Notes: a model not told the origin generated them from the sequence alone. DNA of 9,463 nucleotides from Nanobdellota archaeon (GCA_018831025.1 JAHJRB010000108.1:1-9463), one strand, 5' to 3'; counted from the stretch's first letter, positions 1 to 6,233 are shown. Program-made: numbers and translations.

Positions 1-333
1 TGCTGAACCTCCTGCTATAATCCCTTTAAAATTTTTTAATTTAGATTCCCATTTATTTTCTTTTATTTCTTTTAATAATTTAAATGTATTTCCTCCACCT
101 ATGTATATGCCTTTGAAGTTGTTTAAATTGATTTTTTCTTTAAATGAAGTTAACATTACTACATCTTTCTTTAATGTTGAAATAATCCATTTATAACAAT
201 CAGGATATCTTTTGGAGGACATAGCAATTGGTATGTATAATATCTTCTCATTTTTGACTTTTTTTAGAAATAAATCATTTAATTTTTTCTCTTTGTTTTT
301 TCCTGTACCGCCAGATAAAATTAAAGTTGGCAT
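1..333 (-). CDS. Peptidase S51 (dipeptidase E-like) family protein, C-terminus cut by window edge
   Basis: The 111 visible residues begin MPTLILSGGTGK and run off the window at the nucleophile elbow. The segment IYIGGGNTFKLLKEI (about residues 76-90) is the GGGN-T-F/L signature of the peptidase S51 family (dipeptidase E, cyanophycinase relatives). The last visible residues, GIIAGGSA, match the GxSAGA elbow, with Ser110 as the expected catalytic serine; the His/Glu part of the site lies outside the window. Family members are cytosolic serine peptidases that cleave after N-terminal Asp or act on Asp-rich peptides; the substrate here cannot be told. The start codon overlaps the stop of the upstream 79-residue gene by one base (TAATG), so the two are probably translationally coupled. 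The fragment is lysine-rich, as are the HisC-like and HisRS proteins. Confidence 0.85.
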   Translation of the reverse strand, partial: MPTLILSGGTGKNKEKKLNDLFLKKVKNEKILYIPIAMSSKRYPDCYKWIISTLKKDVVMLTSFKEKINLNNFKGIYIGGGNTFKLLKEIKENKWESKLKNFKGIIAGGSA

Positions 334-572
334 TAAATAATATAAAGTTCTTCAGCTGTTCTTTCTTCTCTGATATCATAAGAACTATCGGGAAATTGTC
401 TTTTTAACCTATCTCTTAGTTTTTCAGCTTCGGATTTAACAACAGTTATTCCAAAAAGGCTTTCAGTTCTGAAACTTCCTTGTAGTCTTCCATCTCTAAA
501 TACCTTTAATTCGTAGATTCTATCGTTTGAGACTTCTCTCATACCACTTCCCCAACCATTTGTTTTTACCAT
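333..572 (-). CDS. Small orphan protein of 79 residues
   Basis: I do not recognise a family. The protein starts MVKTNGWGSGMREV and has no signal peptide, membrane segment or cysteine pairs. Its C-terminal half is charged and probably helical (SEAEKLRDRLKRQF, about residues 47-60), preceded by strand-like stretches (IYELKVFRDGRLQGSFR), suggesting a small alpha/beta soluble protein. A second possible start is Met11. By hand count it has about 5 Lys and 10 Arg, unlike its minus-strand neighbours and more like the plus-strand synthetase operon. Its stop overlaps the start of the S51 peptidase gene by one base, and it begins 25 bases after the aminotransferase stop. The short gap contains a TATA-like stretch at the right distance for leaderless transcription. 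That it is a gene is supported by the overlapping stop/start and clean spacing; function unknown. Confidence 0.65.
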   Translation of the reverse strand: MVKTNGWGSGMREVSNDRIYELKVFRDGRLQGSFRTESLFGITVVKSEAEKLRDRLKRQFPDSSYDIREERTAEELYII

Positions 573-594
573 ACTATTTTAGAAATATTTTCTC

Positions 595-602
595 TTTTTA
601 AA
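595..602 (-). promoter_or_regulatory. Possible TATA box for the 79-residue gene
   Basis: On the minus strand the run CCTTTAAAAAG lies about 26 bases upstream of the ATG at 572, the spacing expected for a leaderless archaeal transcript. It overlaps the end of the aminotransferase gene. The region is AT-rich throughout, so the match is weak evidence alone. Confidence 0.3.
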
Positions 603-1677
603 GGTTATTCTTTATTATTTTTGTTAATATTTCTATAAATTTTTTGTTTTCTTCTTCACTAGCTACAGATAACCTAATGTATGTATTTTTGGAAGGTCTG
701 AATGCAGATGTTTCTGTAACAGATACATTATTTTCTTTTAATTTTTTTATCAATTCGGTTGAATCTTTATATAAGCTAGAGACATCTACTAAGAAATTGG
801 TTGTGATGGAATTAGTGCATTTTAATCCTAATTTTTCTATATTAGATATTAAAAATTCTCTATTTTTTTGAATATATTCTTTTGATTTTTTAATATGGTT
901 TATATCTTTTAAAGCTTCTATTGCTAGTTCTTGAGCTACTCCATTTACTTTAAAAGGAGAAGAAGTTTTTTTAATCTGTTCTATAATTTTTTGATTTGCA
1001 ATTATATAGCCTATCCTTAATGCTGCTAGGCCAAATGTTTTTGAAAAGGATCTTACTATTACTATATTTTCATATTTATCTAACAAAGAAGTTCCATTGA
1101 TGGATGTAGCATCTGCCAAGGCTTCGTCTATAACAACAATACCTTTAAAATTTTTAATTATTTTTTCTTTTACTTCTCTATCTATTTTTAATCCTGTAGG
1201 ATTGTTTGGATTCGCTAGAAAAATTATTTTTGTTTTATCTGTTACTTTATTTAAAACTTCAGAAGTGTTTAATTCAAAATTTTTCATAGGAACAAAAATT
1301 GGAGTTCCTCCCATTAATTTAGTATGGAATTCATACCTATGGAATGTTGGAGTAGGTATAATGGTTTCATCTTCCTTGTTAATGAAGGTATGACTTATCA
1401 TTTCTAAGCAACCATCACAACCATCTCCTATCATTATTTGATTGGGAGAGACTTTCATGTAAGAGGCTATTTCAATAATCAATTCTGTATTTTCAGGATA
1501 GTAATGGGCTATTTTTTTAGTGTTAAAATTCTTTAATTTAGATAAGACTTTTATAGAAGTTCCAAAAGGATTTATGTTTAGAGATAAATCTATCTTTTTC
1601 AAGTCTTTTCTAGATAAAGCATATTCTGAACTTTCAAGTTCCAATATTTCCTGTCTTGTAATTTTATTAATATCCAT
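598..1677 (-). CDS. HisC/CobD-family PLP-dependent aminotransferase
   Basis: This 359-residue protein is a fold-type I PLP enzyme of the histidinol-phosphate aminotransferase family, full length for it (usually 350-370). Visible landmarks are LSLNINPFGTS (31-41), like the N-terminal motif of HisC and CobD; PTPTFHRY (108-115); NPNNPTG (156-162); VVIDEAL (181-187) with the PLP-binding Asp184; SFSK (210-213) with Lys213 as the expected Schiff-base lysine; LRIGY (220-224); and YIRLSV (333-338), whose Arg335 should hold the substrate carboxylate. The DEAY tyrosine usual in HisC is Leu187 here, and NINP is closer to CobD-like members, so the substrate may not be histidinol phosphate; aromatic amino acids are also used by this family. 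No other his or cobalamin gene is visible, so no symbol is given. The protein is very lysine-rich (about 43 Lys to 9 Arg). It starts at ATG 1677, facing away from the plus-strand operon. Confidence 0.9.
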   Translation of the reverse strand: MDINKITRQEILELESSEYALSRKDLKKIDLSLNINPFGTSIKVLSKLKNFNTKKIAHYYPENTELIIEIASYMKVSPNQIMIGDGCDGCLEMISHTFINKEDETIIPTPTFHRYEFHTKLMGGTPIFVPMKNFELNTSEVLNKVTDKTKIIFLANPNNPTGLKIDREVKEKIIKNFKGIVVIDEALADATSINGTSLLDKYENIVIVRSFSKTFGLAALRIGYIIANQKIIEQIKKTSSPFKVNGVAQELAIEALKDINHIKKSKEYIQKNREFLISNIEKLGLKCTNSITTNFLVDVSSLYKDSTELIKKLKENNVSVTETSAFRPSKNTYIRLSVASEEENKKFIEILTKIIKNNL

Positions 1678-1735
1678 TTTAGAAACTTAGATAAGAGTCG
1701 CTGAAAGAACTATTGCTGCCACCAACTATTCAATA

Positions 1736-1747
1736 ATTTAAGGTTAT
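1736..1747. repeat. 12-bp direct repeat, copy 1 (ATTTAAGGTTAT)
   Basis: The 12-mer ATTTAAGGTTAT occurs here and again exactly 50 bases downstream at 1786-1797, in the spacer between the divergent aminotransferase gene and the insertion sequence. Before the insertion both copies lay upstream of the synthetase operon promoter, so they could be regulator sites for either direction. Nothing else supports this. The rest of the spacer (1678-1807) is AT-rich without a recognisable gene. Confidence 0.55.
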
Positions 1748-1785
1748 ATTTTTCTTTCATAATAGTTTTGGTTTATTTTTTCCTT

Positions 1786-1797
1786 ATTTAAGGTTAT
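1786..1797. repeat. 12-bp direct repeat, copy 2 (ATTTAAGGTTAT)
   Basis: Second exact copy, ending one base before the left target-site duplication. The 50-base period is close to five helical turns, which would place bound proteins on the same DNA face; this is inference. Confidence 0.55.
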
Positions 1798-1798
1798 C

Positions 1799-1807
1799 GG
1801 TACATTT
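1799..1807. repeat. Target-site duplication, left copy (GGTACATTT)
   Basis: The nine bases GGTACATTT sit directly outside the left inverted repeat and recur directly outside the right one at 2717-2725. The two preceding bases (TC) also match, but on the right they belong to the inverted repeat, so nine is the most economical length. Intact copies point to insertion by transposition and little decay since. Confidence 0.9.
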
Positions 1808-1822
1808 GGCTCTGTCCTAAAT
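1808..1822 (+). repeat. IS left inverted repeat
   Basis: GGCTCTGTCCTAAAT, matching the right end at all but the second position. An internal near-copy of the complementary strand, TTAGACAGAG at 1873-1882, lies just before the transposase gene, so read-in RNA could pair the two with one bulged base. Confidence 0.9.
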
Positions 1823-1852
1823 CTTTCTAAAAACTTTTATTAAGATAAATAA

Positions 1853-1871
1853 CCCCTAGCATAGCTAGGGG
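1853..1871 (+). promoter_or_regulatory. Hairpin 1 in the IS leader
   Basis: CCCCTAGC (1853-1860) and GCTAGGGG (1864-1871) form a perfect 8-bp GC-rich stem with the 3-base loop ATA, 23 bases before the transposase start. It sits immediately before hairpin 2. A weak TATA-like TTTTATTAA at 1835-1843 would start RNA near the loop, in which case only transcripts entering from outside would contain the whole hairpin. It could block read-in expression of the transposase; that role is inference. Confidence 0.6.
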
Positions 1872-1894
1872 GTTAGACAGAGAAGGTGTCTAAC
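1872..1894 (+). promoter_or_regulatory. Hairpin 2 presenting the transposase ribosome-binding site
   Basis: GTTAGACA (1872-1879) pairs perfectly with TGTCTAAC (1887-1894); the 7-base loop GAGAAGG holds the purine-rich Shine-Dalgarno-like sequence. The stem ends at the base before the ATG at 1895. The site would be exposed in the loop but squeezed against the stem, so translation is likely modulated by folding. This also decides the start: a GTG at 1886 falls inside the signal, while ATG 1895 lies correctly downstream. Confidence 0.6.
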
Positions 1895-2707
1895 ATGAAA
1901 AAAGAGGTAAAACTAGTAAATAAAATTAAGCGTTTGTTAAAACAGCTTAAATGTCCAAAATACAGGAATCATTTTGGACCTAAGACGTATGAATTCTATG
2001 TGCATTTGATTGCTTTATTAACAAGAGCTTACTGTAGGCTATCTTATAGAAGAGTTGTTTACTTCATGGATTTAATAGGCATAAGATGCCCTAGTAAATC
2101 AGCATTGCAGTATGTTGCAAGCAGGATAAGCAGTAATTTTTGGAATAAACTGCTTGAGATCACATCAGGAATTGAACACCAAATTATTGCCTTAGATGCT
2201 ACAGGATTTAGCAGAACAAATCCCAGCTTTCATTACTTGAGAAGAATCGACGGCAAAATGCCCAAGGATTATGTGAAATTAAGTGTTGCGTTTGATGTAA
2301 AACAGAGAAAATTTTGTGCTGGGAGGATAAGGGTAAAACTTGCACATGATATTAAAGACGTAAAATATTTGCTTACAAGAGTTATTGCAAATATACTAGT
2401 AGCAGATAAAAGTTACGATGCTTATTGGGTGCATGACTACTGTACACTTAGGAGAATGGAAGTGCATATTCCCCTGAGAAAAACAAGAGGCAAATCCACT
2501 TTTAAGAGTATGAGTAACAGGGTTATATCTATTGGAAAATTTGACGAAGAAATTTATGGCCAAAGATCTCTTGAAGAATCTGGTTTTGGGAGCGTTAAAA
2601 GAAAATTAGGAAATAGTGTGAACTCTAAAAAGGCTCCTGCAATAAGATCTGATCTTTATAGCAGACTAGTCTGCTATAATATTTTTTTAGGTTCTGTTGT
2701 TATTTAG
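1895..2707 (+). CDS. IS5-like DDE transposase
   Basis: This 270-residue DDE transposase cuts and joins DNA at the ends of the surrounding element. Counting from ATG 1895, the first catalytic Asp is Asp101 in IIALDATGF, the second Asp171 in LVADKSYDAY, and the Glu is Glu228 in YGQRSLEESGFGSVKRK. That last stretch fits the Y-(2)-R-(3)-E-(6)-K signature of IS4/IS5-type enzymes (Tyr221, Arg224, Glu228, Lys235). The N-terminal 90 residues are basic and should bind the inverted repeats. No frameshift or missing catalytic residue is visible. The stop is TAG inside the right inverted repeat; if UAG were read as sense in this host, the protein would gain a tail of about 13 residues and end at TAA 2744-2746. 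The GTG at 1886 is a less likely start because it lies in the ribosome-binding loop. Confidence 0.92.
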   Translation: MKKEVKLVNKIKRLLKQLKCPKYRNHFGPKTYEFYVHLIALLTRAYCRLSYRRVVYFMDLIGIRCPSKSALQYVASRISSNFWNKLLEITSGIEHQIIALDATGFSRTNPSFHYLRRIDGKMPKDYVKLSVAFDVKQRKFCAGRIRVKLAHDIKDVKYLLTRVIANILVADKSYDAYWVHDYCTLRRMEVHIPLRKTRGKSTFKSMSNRVISIGKFDEEIYGQRSLEESGFGSVKRKLGNSVNSKKAPAIRSDLYSRLVCYNIFLGSVVI

Positions 2708-2716
2708 GACAGAGTC
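2702..2716 (-). repeat. IS right inverted repeat
   Basis: ATTTAGGACAGAGTC, reverse-complement match to the left end at 14 of 15 bases. It contains the transposase stop codon TAG at 2705-2707. Confidence 0.9.
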
Positions 2717-2725
2717 GGTACATTT
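2717..2725. repeat. Target-site duplication, right copy (GGTACATTT)
   Basis: Exact copy of the left duplication. Its last three bases (TTT) are also the first three of the TTTATATA box of the downstream operon, so the insertion cut into the promoter and the duplication rebuilt it. Confidence 0.9.
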
Positions 2726-2730
2726 ATATA
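2723..2730 (+). promoter_or_regulatory. TATA box of the synthetase operon (TTTATATA)
   Basis: TTTATATA is a textbook archaeal TATA element and the best in the window. Initiation about 25 bases downstream would give RNA starting near 2752-2756 with a leader of roughly 25-30 bases containing the GGGGG ribosome-binding signal. The natural upstream BRE and any upstream operator are now separated from it by the insertion sequence. Confidence 0.65.
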
Positions 2731-2770
2731 CTACCACAGTAGCTAAAAATGTAGTTTATTACAACTTTTT

Positions 2771-2775
2771 GGGGG
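2771..2775 (+). promoter_or_regulatory. Ribosome-binding site deciding the TTG start of TrpRS-1
   Basis: GGGGG followed by TTAAAA lies six bases before the TTG at 2782. There is no ATG between the in-frame TAG at 2752-2754 and residue 47, so this signal supports TTG as the start codon. Confidence 0.55.
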
Positions 2776-2781
2776 TTAAAA

Positions 2782-4206
2782 TTGAAAACTCTAAGAACAG
2801 ACAGATATGATATATCCATAGAGGAAAAGGCTCAAGGTGGAGCTGGTGGATATGAATCAAAGTATTTAACACATGAAGGAAATCCCGCTTATTCTGAATT
2901 ATATGATTTAGTTGCTAAAATGAAAGGTAGATTATTGCCTGCCGAGAGTAGAATTTTTAGACAGAGAAATGGAGAAGAGTTGGTTAAAGCTTTAAGAGAA
3001 GATAAATCTTTAGGGATAGCTTCTGGATTTAAACCGAGTGGGGCTTATCATTTTGGACATAAGTTAACTGCTTCAACTGTTGCATTTTTACAAAAAAATG
3101 GCGTTTAGGTGTTTGTTCCTGTTGCAGATGTTGAGTGTAGAATGGATACTGGAATGTCAGAAGATCAATATTTATATTGGGCAGCTGATAATTTACTTGA
3201 TTGGGGAGCTAATGGAGTAAATTTAGATGCAGCTCATGTTTATTTACAATCTGAAGAAAGAAGAGTTAACGACTTGGCTTATGCAGTTGCAAGAGGATTA
3301 GATTTTGAATTAGCTGCTGATACTTATGGCTTTGAGAAGTTGTGTGGGGACCCAGATAAAGAAGGAGATAAAGGAGAGTTTCCATTTTTATTTGCAGGAA
3401 TAACTCAAGTTGGAGATATTTTATTGGCTCAACATCCTGATTTTGGAAATTATCATTCTTTTATGGTGAGTGGTCAAGATCAAGATGGTCATATGAAAAT
3501 GACTAATGAATTAGTTAGGAGAATGTTTGAAGCAGGTAGAAACATTTATGATATCCATACAAATCCTTCTGGATTATATGTGCCACATATAAGAGGATTT
3601 AAATCAAAAAAACCTGGAGAAGCACCTAAGATGTCAAGTAGTTGGGCACCAGGAACTCTTTATTTAGGATCTGGGCATGATAACGAAAATATTAATGAAA
3701 GAATTAAAAGCTCTTTAGGAAAATTTGATCCTTCTAGATTGGTAAGGAGAGATATGGAGAACTGTGCTTTAGACCTAGTAAGATTTATCGATTCTTTTAA
3801 TGAAAAAAGTATAGTGGATTTTGCTGAAATTTATGATTCTCCTCATTATAAGTTTATTTTGGATAAGTTAGAATGTGCAACCAGAGAAGAAAGATCAGGG
3901 GTTCAAGAAGCAATTGATGCATATTTAACTAACGTTTGTAAGAGGGAAGGGCAAGATAATGTTGAATTGGTTAGAGAATCTCTAGGAGAGACTTTAAGAA
4001 ATCATCAAATTAAAAGACAAGAAGTTTTGGATTATGCAATTACAAGAGCAAATCTTCCACCTAGACAAGGTTGGGATGAAGATTTTACTCTTGATCCTCC
4101 CGAATTTTGGGAAGTTCCTGAAAGAGCAGTGGTAAATTCTGATAGGAGAAATAAGACTGAATGGTTTAATATTGTTGAGAAAGCCAGAGAAAAATTAATT
4201 GCTTAA
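2782..4206 (+). CDS. Tryptophanyl-tRNA synthetase-like protein (Mj type) interrupted by in-frame UAG at codon 109
   Basis: Read through the single UAG at 3106-3108, this is a 474-codon class Ic synthetase of the TrpRS family, a plausible length for archaeal TrpRS. GFKPSGAYHFGHK (82-94) carries the HIGH motif as HFGH and resembles the GF-PSG-FHFGHK motif I recall for Methanocaldococcus TrpRS. SGQDQD (230-235) is the tRNA/ATP-site GxDQD loop, and PKMSSS (282-287) is KMSKS. The UAG falls between QKNGV and VFVPVADVEC; the fourth gene of the operon has an ungapped equivalent, QEQGAEVFIPLTNDE, where it reads Glu. Nothing else is broken. A GTG follows the UAG directly, so a split gene is conceivable, but it would cut the Rossmann fold just before a core strand. 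The start is TTG, one base separates the end from the next gene, and the Lys to Arg ratio is about 28 to 32. TrpRS family is sure; whether it is expressed whole is not. Confidence 0.8.
3106..3108 (+). other. In-frame UAG codon 109 in TrpRS-1
   Basis: TAG stands between GTT (Val108) and GTG (Val110), with homology continuing in the same frame on both sides. The aligned residue in the operon's second TrpRS is Glu, so GAG or AAG to TAG would be one base change. Only a weak 5-bp inverted repeat (ACAAA 3090-3094 / TTTGT 3112-3116) surrounds it. Read as stop, it separates the HFGH half from the KMSSS half. Confidence 0.85.
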
Positions 4207-4207
4207 A

Positions 4208-5197
4208 ATGTTAAATGAATATTTGTCTCAAGAAGGATTAGTAAGAAGGATATTAACTCTAAATGATTTAGAAAGAAGAATAAAAGAAGGAAGACCTATT
4301 AATATAATGATGGGTCAAACTTTTGATGATGGTCATCCAAGTGATTTGTTAAAATATAGTTTGTTTATGATGAATCTTAGGGACTTATTAGAAATAGAGG
4401 GGGTTGAGGCAACTACAACTATTTTGTTAGCAGACCATTTTATGACTGATTTTAACAAAGATATGAGTAAAGAAGATTCTGTTAGGTTGGGCAGACTCAG
4501 AGAAGAATTTTTAGAAAGAGTAAATAGGGTATATGGTGGAGATATTAATGTAGTATATTCCTCTAGATTATCTAAAAGTAGTAAATACAGAAAATTATTA
4601 AGAAGATTAGGAAGAGAAGGAAAATCTAATCTAAAGTTTAGAGAAGCTTTATTACAATCTGTTCCTGAGAAATATAGGGGGAATCCGGATGCTTTGAAAT
4701 ATCCATTTGAAGAAGTAGCTTGTATAGCTGCTTTAGGTGCAGATGTTAAAGTTGGACCTAATTATGAAATAAAATATGATGTGCCTGCTAGAGAAGCTGC
4801 ACCTATGATGGGATTTGACCCTTATGTTGCAATACACTTGACAAATAGTAGGCTTTTTGGAGAAATTCCTGAATTAGATGAAGATACTAAAGAAGGAATT
4901 GAAGAATTTGGAATATTGCCTTATCAATTTAGAAGTAAGGGATTAATGAATCATAGGATTAATTTAGGAGATTATAATCAAGAAGAAGTTGATATATTAA
5001 TTTCTTCTACAGAAGATGAGGATAGTTTAAGAGATTTAATTGTTATTGCAGAACTTGCTAGACAAAGAGTTGATGAAAGAATTGCCCTTGGTTTTTTTGA
5101 AAATAAACAAGAAGATGATTTAGAGCTAGATGAATTAAGAAACTTAGCAAAAGAAGAATTTCACAAATATATAGCTGTACCTATGGGATACAAGTAA
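4208..5197 (+). CDS. TyrRS/TrpRS-like pseudo-synthetase A, catalytic motifs lost
   Basis: This 329-residue protein follows the TyrRS layout but lacks its catalytic signatures. LVRRILTLNDLERRIKEG (11-28) matches the helix that precedes the Rossmann strand in archaeal TyrRS. INIMMGQTFDD (31-41) then replaces the GF-PSG loop, and HPSDLLKY (43-50) stands where HIGH should be. LLADHF (73-78) matches the LLAD strand. DVKVGPNYEIKYDVPARE (179-196) replaces the GG-DQ loop, and SKGLMNHRINLG (243-254) takes the place of KMSKS. It is a clear paralog of the next gene. Amino-acid activation is unlikely; tRNA or amino-acid sensing, or partnering the intact synthetases, is possible. ATG 4208, one base after the preceding stop, is preferred over the TTG at 4199. 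The sequence is Arg-rich (about 27 Arg, 19 Lys). Confidence 0.8.
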   Translation: MLNEYLSQEGLVRRILTLNDLERRIKEGRPINIMMGQTFDDGHPSDLLKYSLFMMNLRDLLEIEGVEATTTILLADHFMTDFNKDMSKEDSVRLGRLREEFLERVNRVYGGDINVVYSSRLSKSSKYRKLLRRLGREGKSNLKFREALLQSVPEKYRGNPDALKYPFEEVACIAALGADVKVGPNYEIKYDVPAREAAPMMGFDPYVAIHLTNSRLFGEIPELDEDTKEGIEEFGILPYQFRSKGLMNHRINLGDYNQEEVDILISSTEDEDSLRDLIVIAELARQRVDERIALGFFENKQEDDLELDELRNLAKEEFHKYIAVPMGYK

Positions 5198-5215
5198 AAT
5201 GAAACTTCTATTATT

Positions 5216-5220
5216 GAGGG
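5216..5220 (+). promoter_or_regulatory. Ribosome-binding site of pseudo-synthetase B
   Basis: GAGGG lies six bases before the ATG at 5227 and supports that start. An in-frame-independent 8-codon reading frame (ATG 5199 to TAA 5225, MKLLLLRV) covers it and ends one base before the gene; probably chance. Confidence 0.55.
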
Positions 5221-5226
5221 TATAAT

Positions 5227-6231
5227 ATGAAATTAAATGAAATATTATCACAACAAGGAGTAGTATTGCAGAGTCCTAGTGATGGAGATATAAGAAATAG
5301 AGCTAGAGATGTTCAACCTGTTAAATTATTTTATGGAGAAACTTATGATGATAAAGGTGAAACTTTAGATAGTATGAAGTATTATTTTTTTGTGGATGCA
5401 TTAAGTCAAAGTTTGTTGCAAGAAGGATTTGAAACAGATCCGGTTATTTTAGTGGCTGATACTGCAGCTTGTAGAAATGTTTCTAGAGGTTTGGAAAGAA
5501 TATATATGAAGTTAGGGGAAGAAAGAGCTAGGTTTGTTGAAACTGTAAATGATACTTATGGTACCGGACTAAGGGTTGTTAAAATGAGTGAGTATATTAG
5601 TACCCCTGAATTTCAAGAACATTTAAGGGGTATTATTGAAACTTGTAGAGATGATTCTAAATTAATGGAGGCTGTTGAAAGAACTGTTCCTGAAAGTAAA
5701 TTGGAAATTGAAAGAAGTAGAGGGTTTGGATATTCTTTTGATGAAATAGCAACTATTATAGATTTAGATGTTAAAATAGGACCTCCTAGAGAGGATCTTT
5801 ATGATGGTATTGCTAGAGAAATTGCTAGGAGAAGAAAAGAGAAAGAATTAATGAGTTTATTTTTAACTCCAACATTTCCACTTGGAAAGAGATGGGATTA
5901 TTTTTTTTCTAATGAAGGAATTGAAGACCACGGAATAACAGCATATAAAGGGGGAAGCAAGAGATTGCAGGGGAATAGAATTTTAATTGGTAAAACTAGG
6001 ATAGAATATGCTGAGAATTTAATTGATGCTTCATTTATGTCTGAGAATCCTGTATTACCGAATCCTGTTTTAGATGCAGGAATAATTACCGAAATGGCAA
6101 AAAGAAGATTAAAAGGGGATGATTCTCCTATTACTTTAGCTGATGATTTTTATTCAGGTAGATTAAGTCAAGAAGAATTAAGAAGAAAGGTTGTTGAGCA
6201 ACTTGGAGAATATGTGTTATCACAATTTTAA
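5227..6231 (+). CDS. TyrRS/TrpRS-like pseudo-synthetase B, catalytic motifs lost
   Basis: This 334-residue protein is a diverged paralog of the preceding gene. Shared landmarks are MKLNEILSQQGVV (A: MLNEYLSQEGLV), LFYGETYDD (34-42; A: IMMGQTFDD), ILVAD (74-78), YSFDEIATI (169-177), DVKIGPPREDLYDGIARE (181-198) and GIEDHGITAY plus SKRLQGNRILIG (231-240, 244-255). HIGH, GG-DQ and KMSKS are all replaced, yet the replacement positions agree between A and B, so the change looks selected rather than decayed. The C-terminus keeps TyrRS-like NPVLDAGIITEMAKRR (279-294) and FYSGRLSQEELRRKV (308-322), resembling the TyrRS segment Y-G-LHP-DLK. That supports descent from TyrRS. It may bind an amino acid, a nucleotide or tRNA without catalysis, perhaps as a heterodimer with A. 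It is followed after two bases by TrpRS-2. Confidence 0.8.
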   Translation: MKLNEILSQQGVVLQSPSDGDIRNRARDVQPVKLFYGETYDDKGETLDSMKYYFFVDALSQSLLQEGFETDPVILVADTAACRNVSRGLERIYMKLGEERARFVETVNDTYGTGLRVVKMSEYISTPEFQEHLRGIIETCRDDSKLMEAVERTVPESKLEIERSRGFGYSFDEIATIIDLDVKIGPPREDLYDGIAREIARRRKEKELMSLFLTPTFPLGKRWDYFFSNEGIEDHGITAYKGGSKRLQGNRILIGKTRIEYAENLIDASFMSENPVLPNPVLDAGIITEMAKRRLKGDDSPITLADDFYSGRLSQEELRRKVVEQLGEYVLSQF

Positions 6232-6233
6232 AA

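Larger units (their letters stand above)
1808..2716 (+). mobile_element. Complete IS5-like insertion sequence, 909 bp
   Basis: The element is bounded by inverted repeats GGCTCTGTCCTAAAT (1808-1822) and ATTTAGGACAGAGTC (2702-2716), matching at 14 of 15 positions, and flanked by the 9-bp duplication GGTACATTT. It carries one transposase gene in the same direction as the downstream operon, with the stop codon inside the right repeat. Ends starting GGCT and a 9-bp duplication recall the IS903 group of the IS5 family, and the transposase shows the DDE and Y-R-E-K residues of IS4/IS5-type enzymes; the exact group cannot be settled by eye. All parts look intact, so it may be active. It inserted between the aminotransferase gene and the synthetase operon, at the operon's promoter. 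Confidence 0.93.

Noticed and set aside
644..1393. Plus-strand reading frames of 75 and 98 codons
   Set aside because: They lie inside and opposite the HisC-like gene, whose motifs are unmistakable on the minus strand; low-complexity, shadow-like translations.
1678..1885. Possible tRNA, including a CUA-anticodon suppressor, in the gap or IS leader
   Set aside because: No T-arm consensus or cloverleaf could be assembled here or in 2708-2781; the CTAAA strings are isolated.
3077..3126. CTGTTGCA direct repeat on both sides of the first UAG (3077-3084, 3119-3126)
   Set aside because: It encodes Val-Ala in the same frame both times (TVA, PVA) and is short; explained by codon choice.
3109..4206. 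Separate protein starting at the GTG right after the UAG in TrpRS-1
   Set aside because: No Shine-Dalgarno sequence precedes it, and it would begin in the middle of the Rossmann fold without HIGH. Kept only as an alternative.
5199..5225. Eight-codon frame MKLLLLRV just before pseudo-synthetase B, a possible leader peptide
   Set aside because: It carries no Trp, Tyr or other attenuator-like codon run, has no terminator hairpin after it, and such short frames arise easily by chance.
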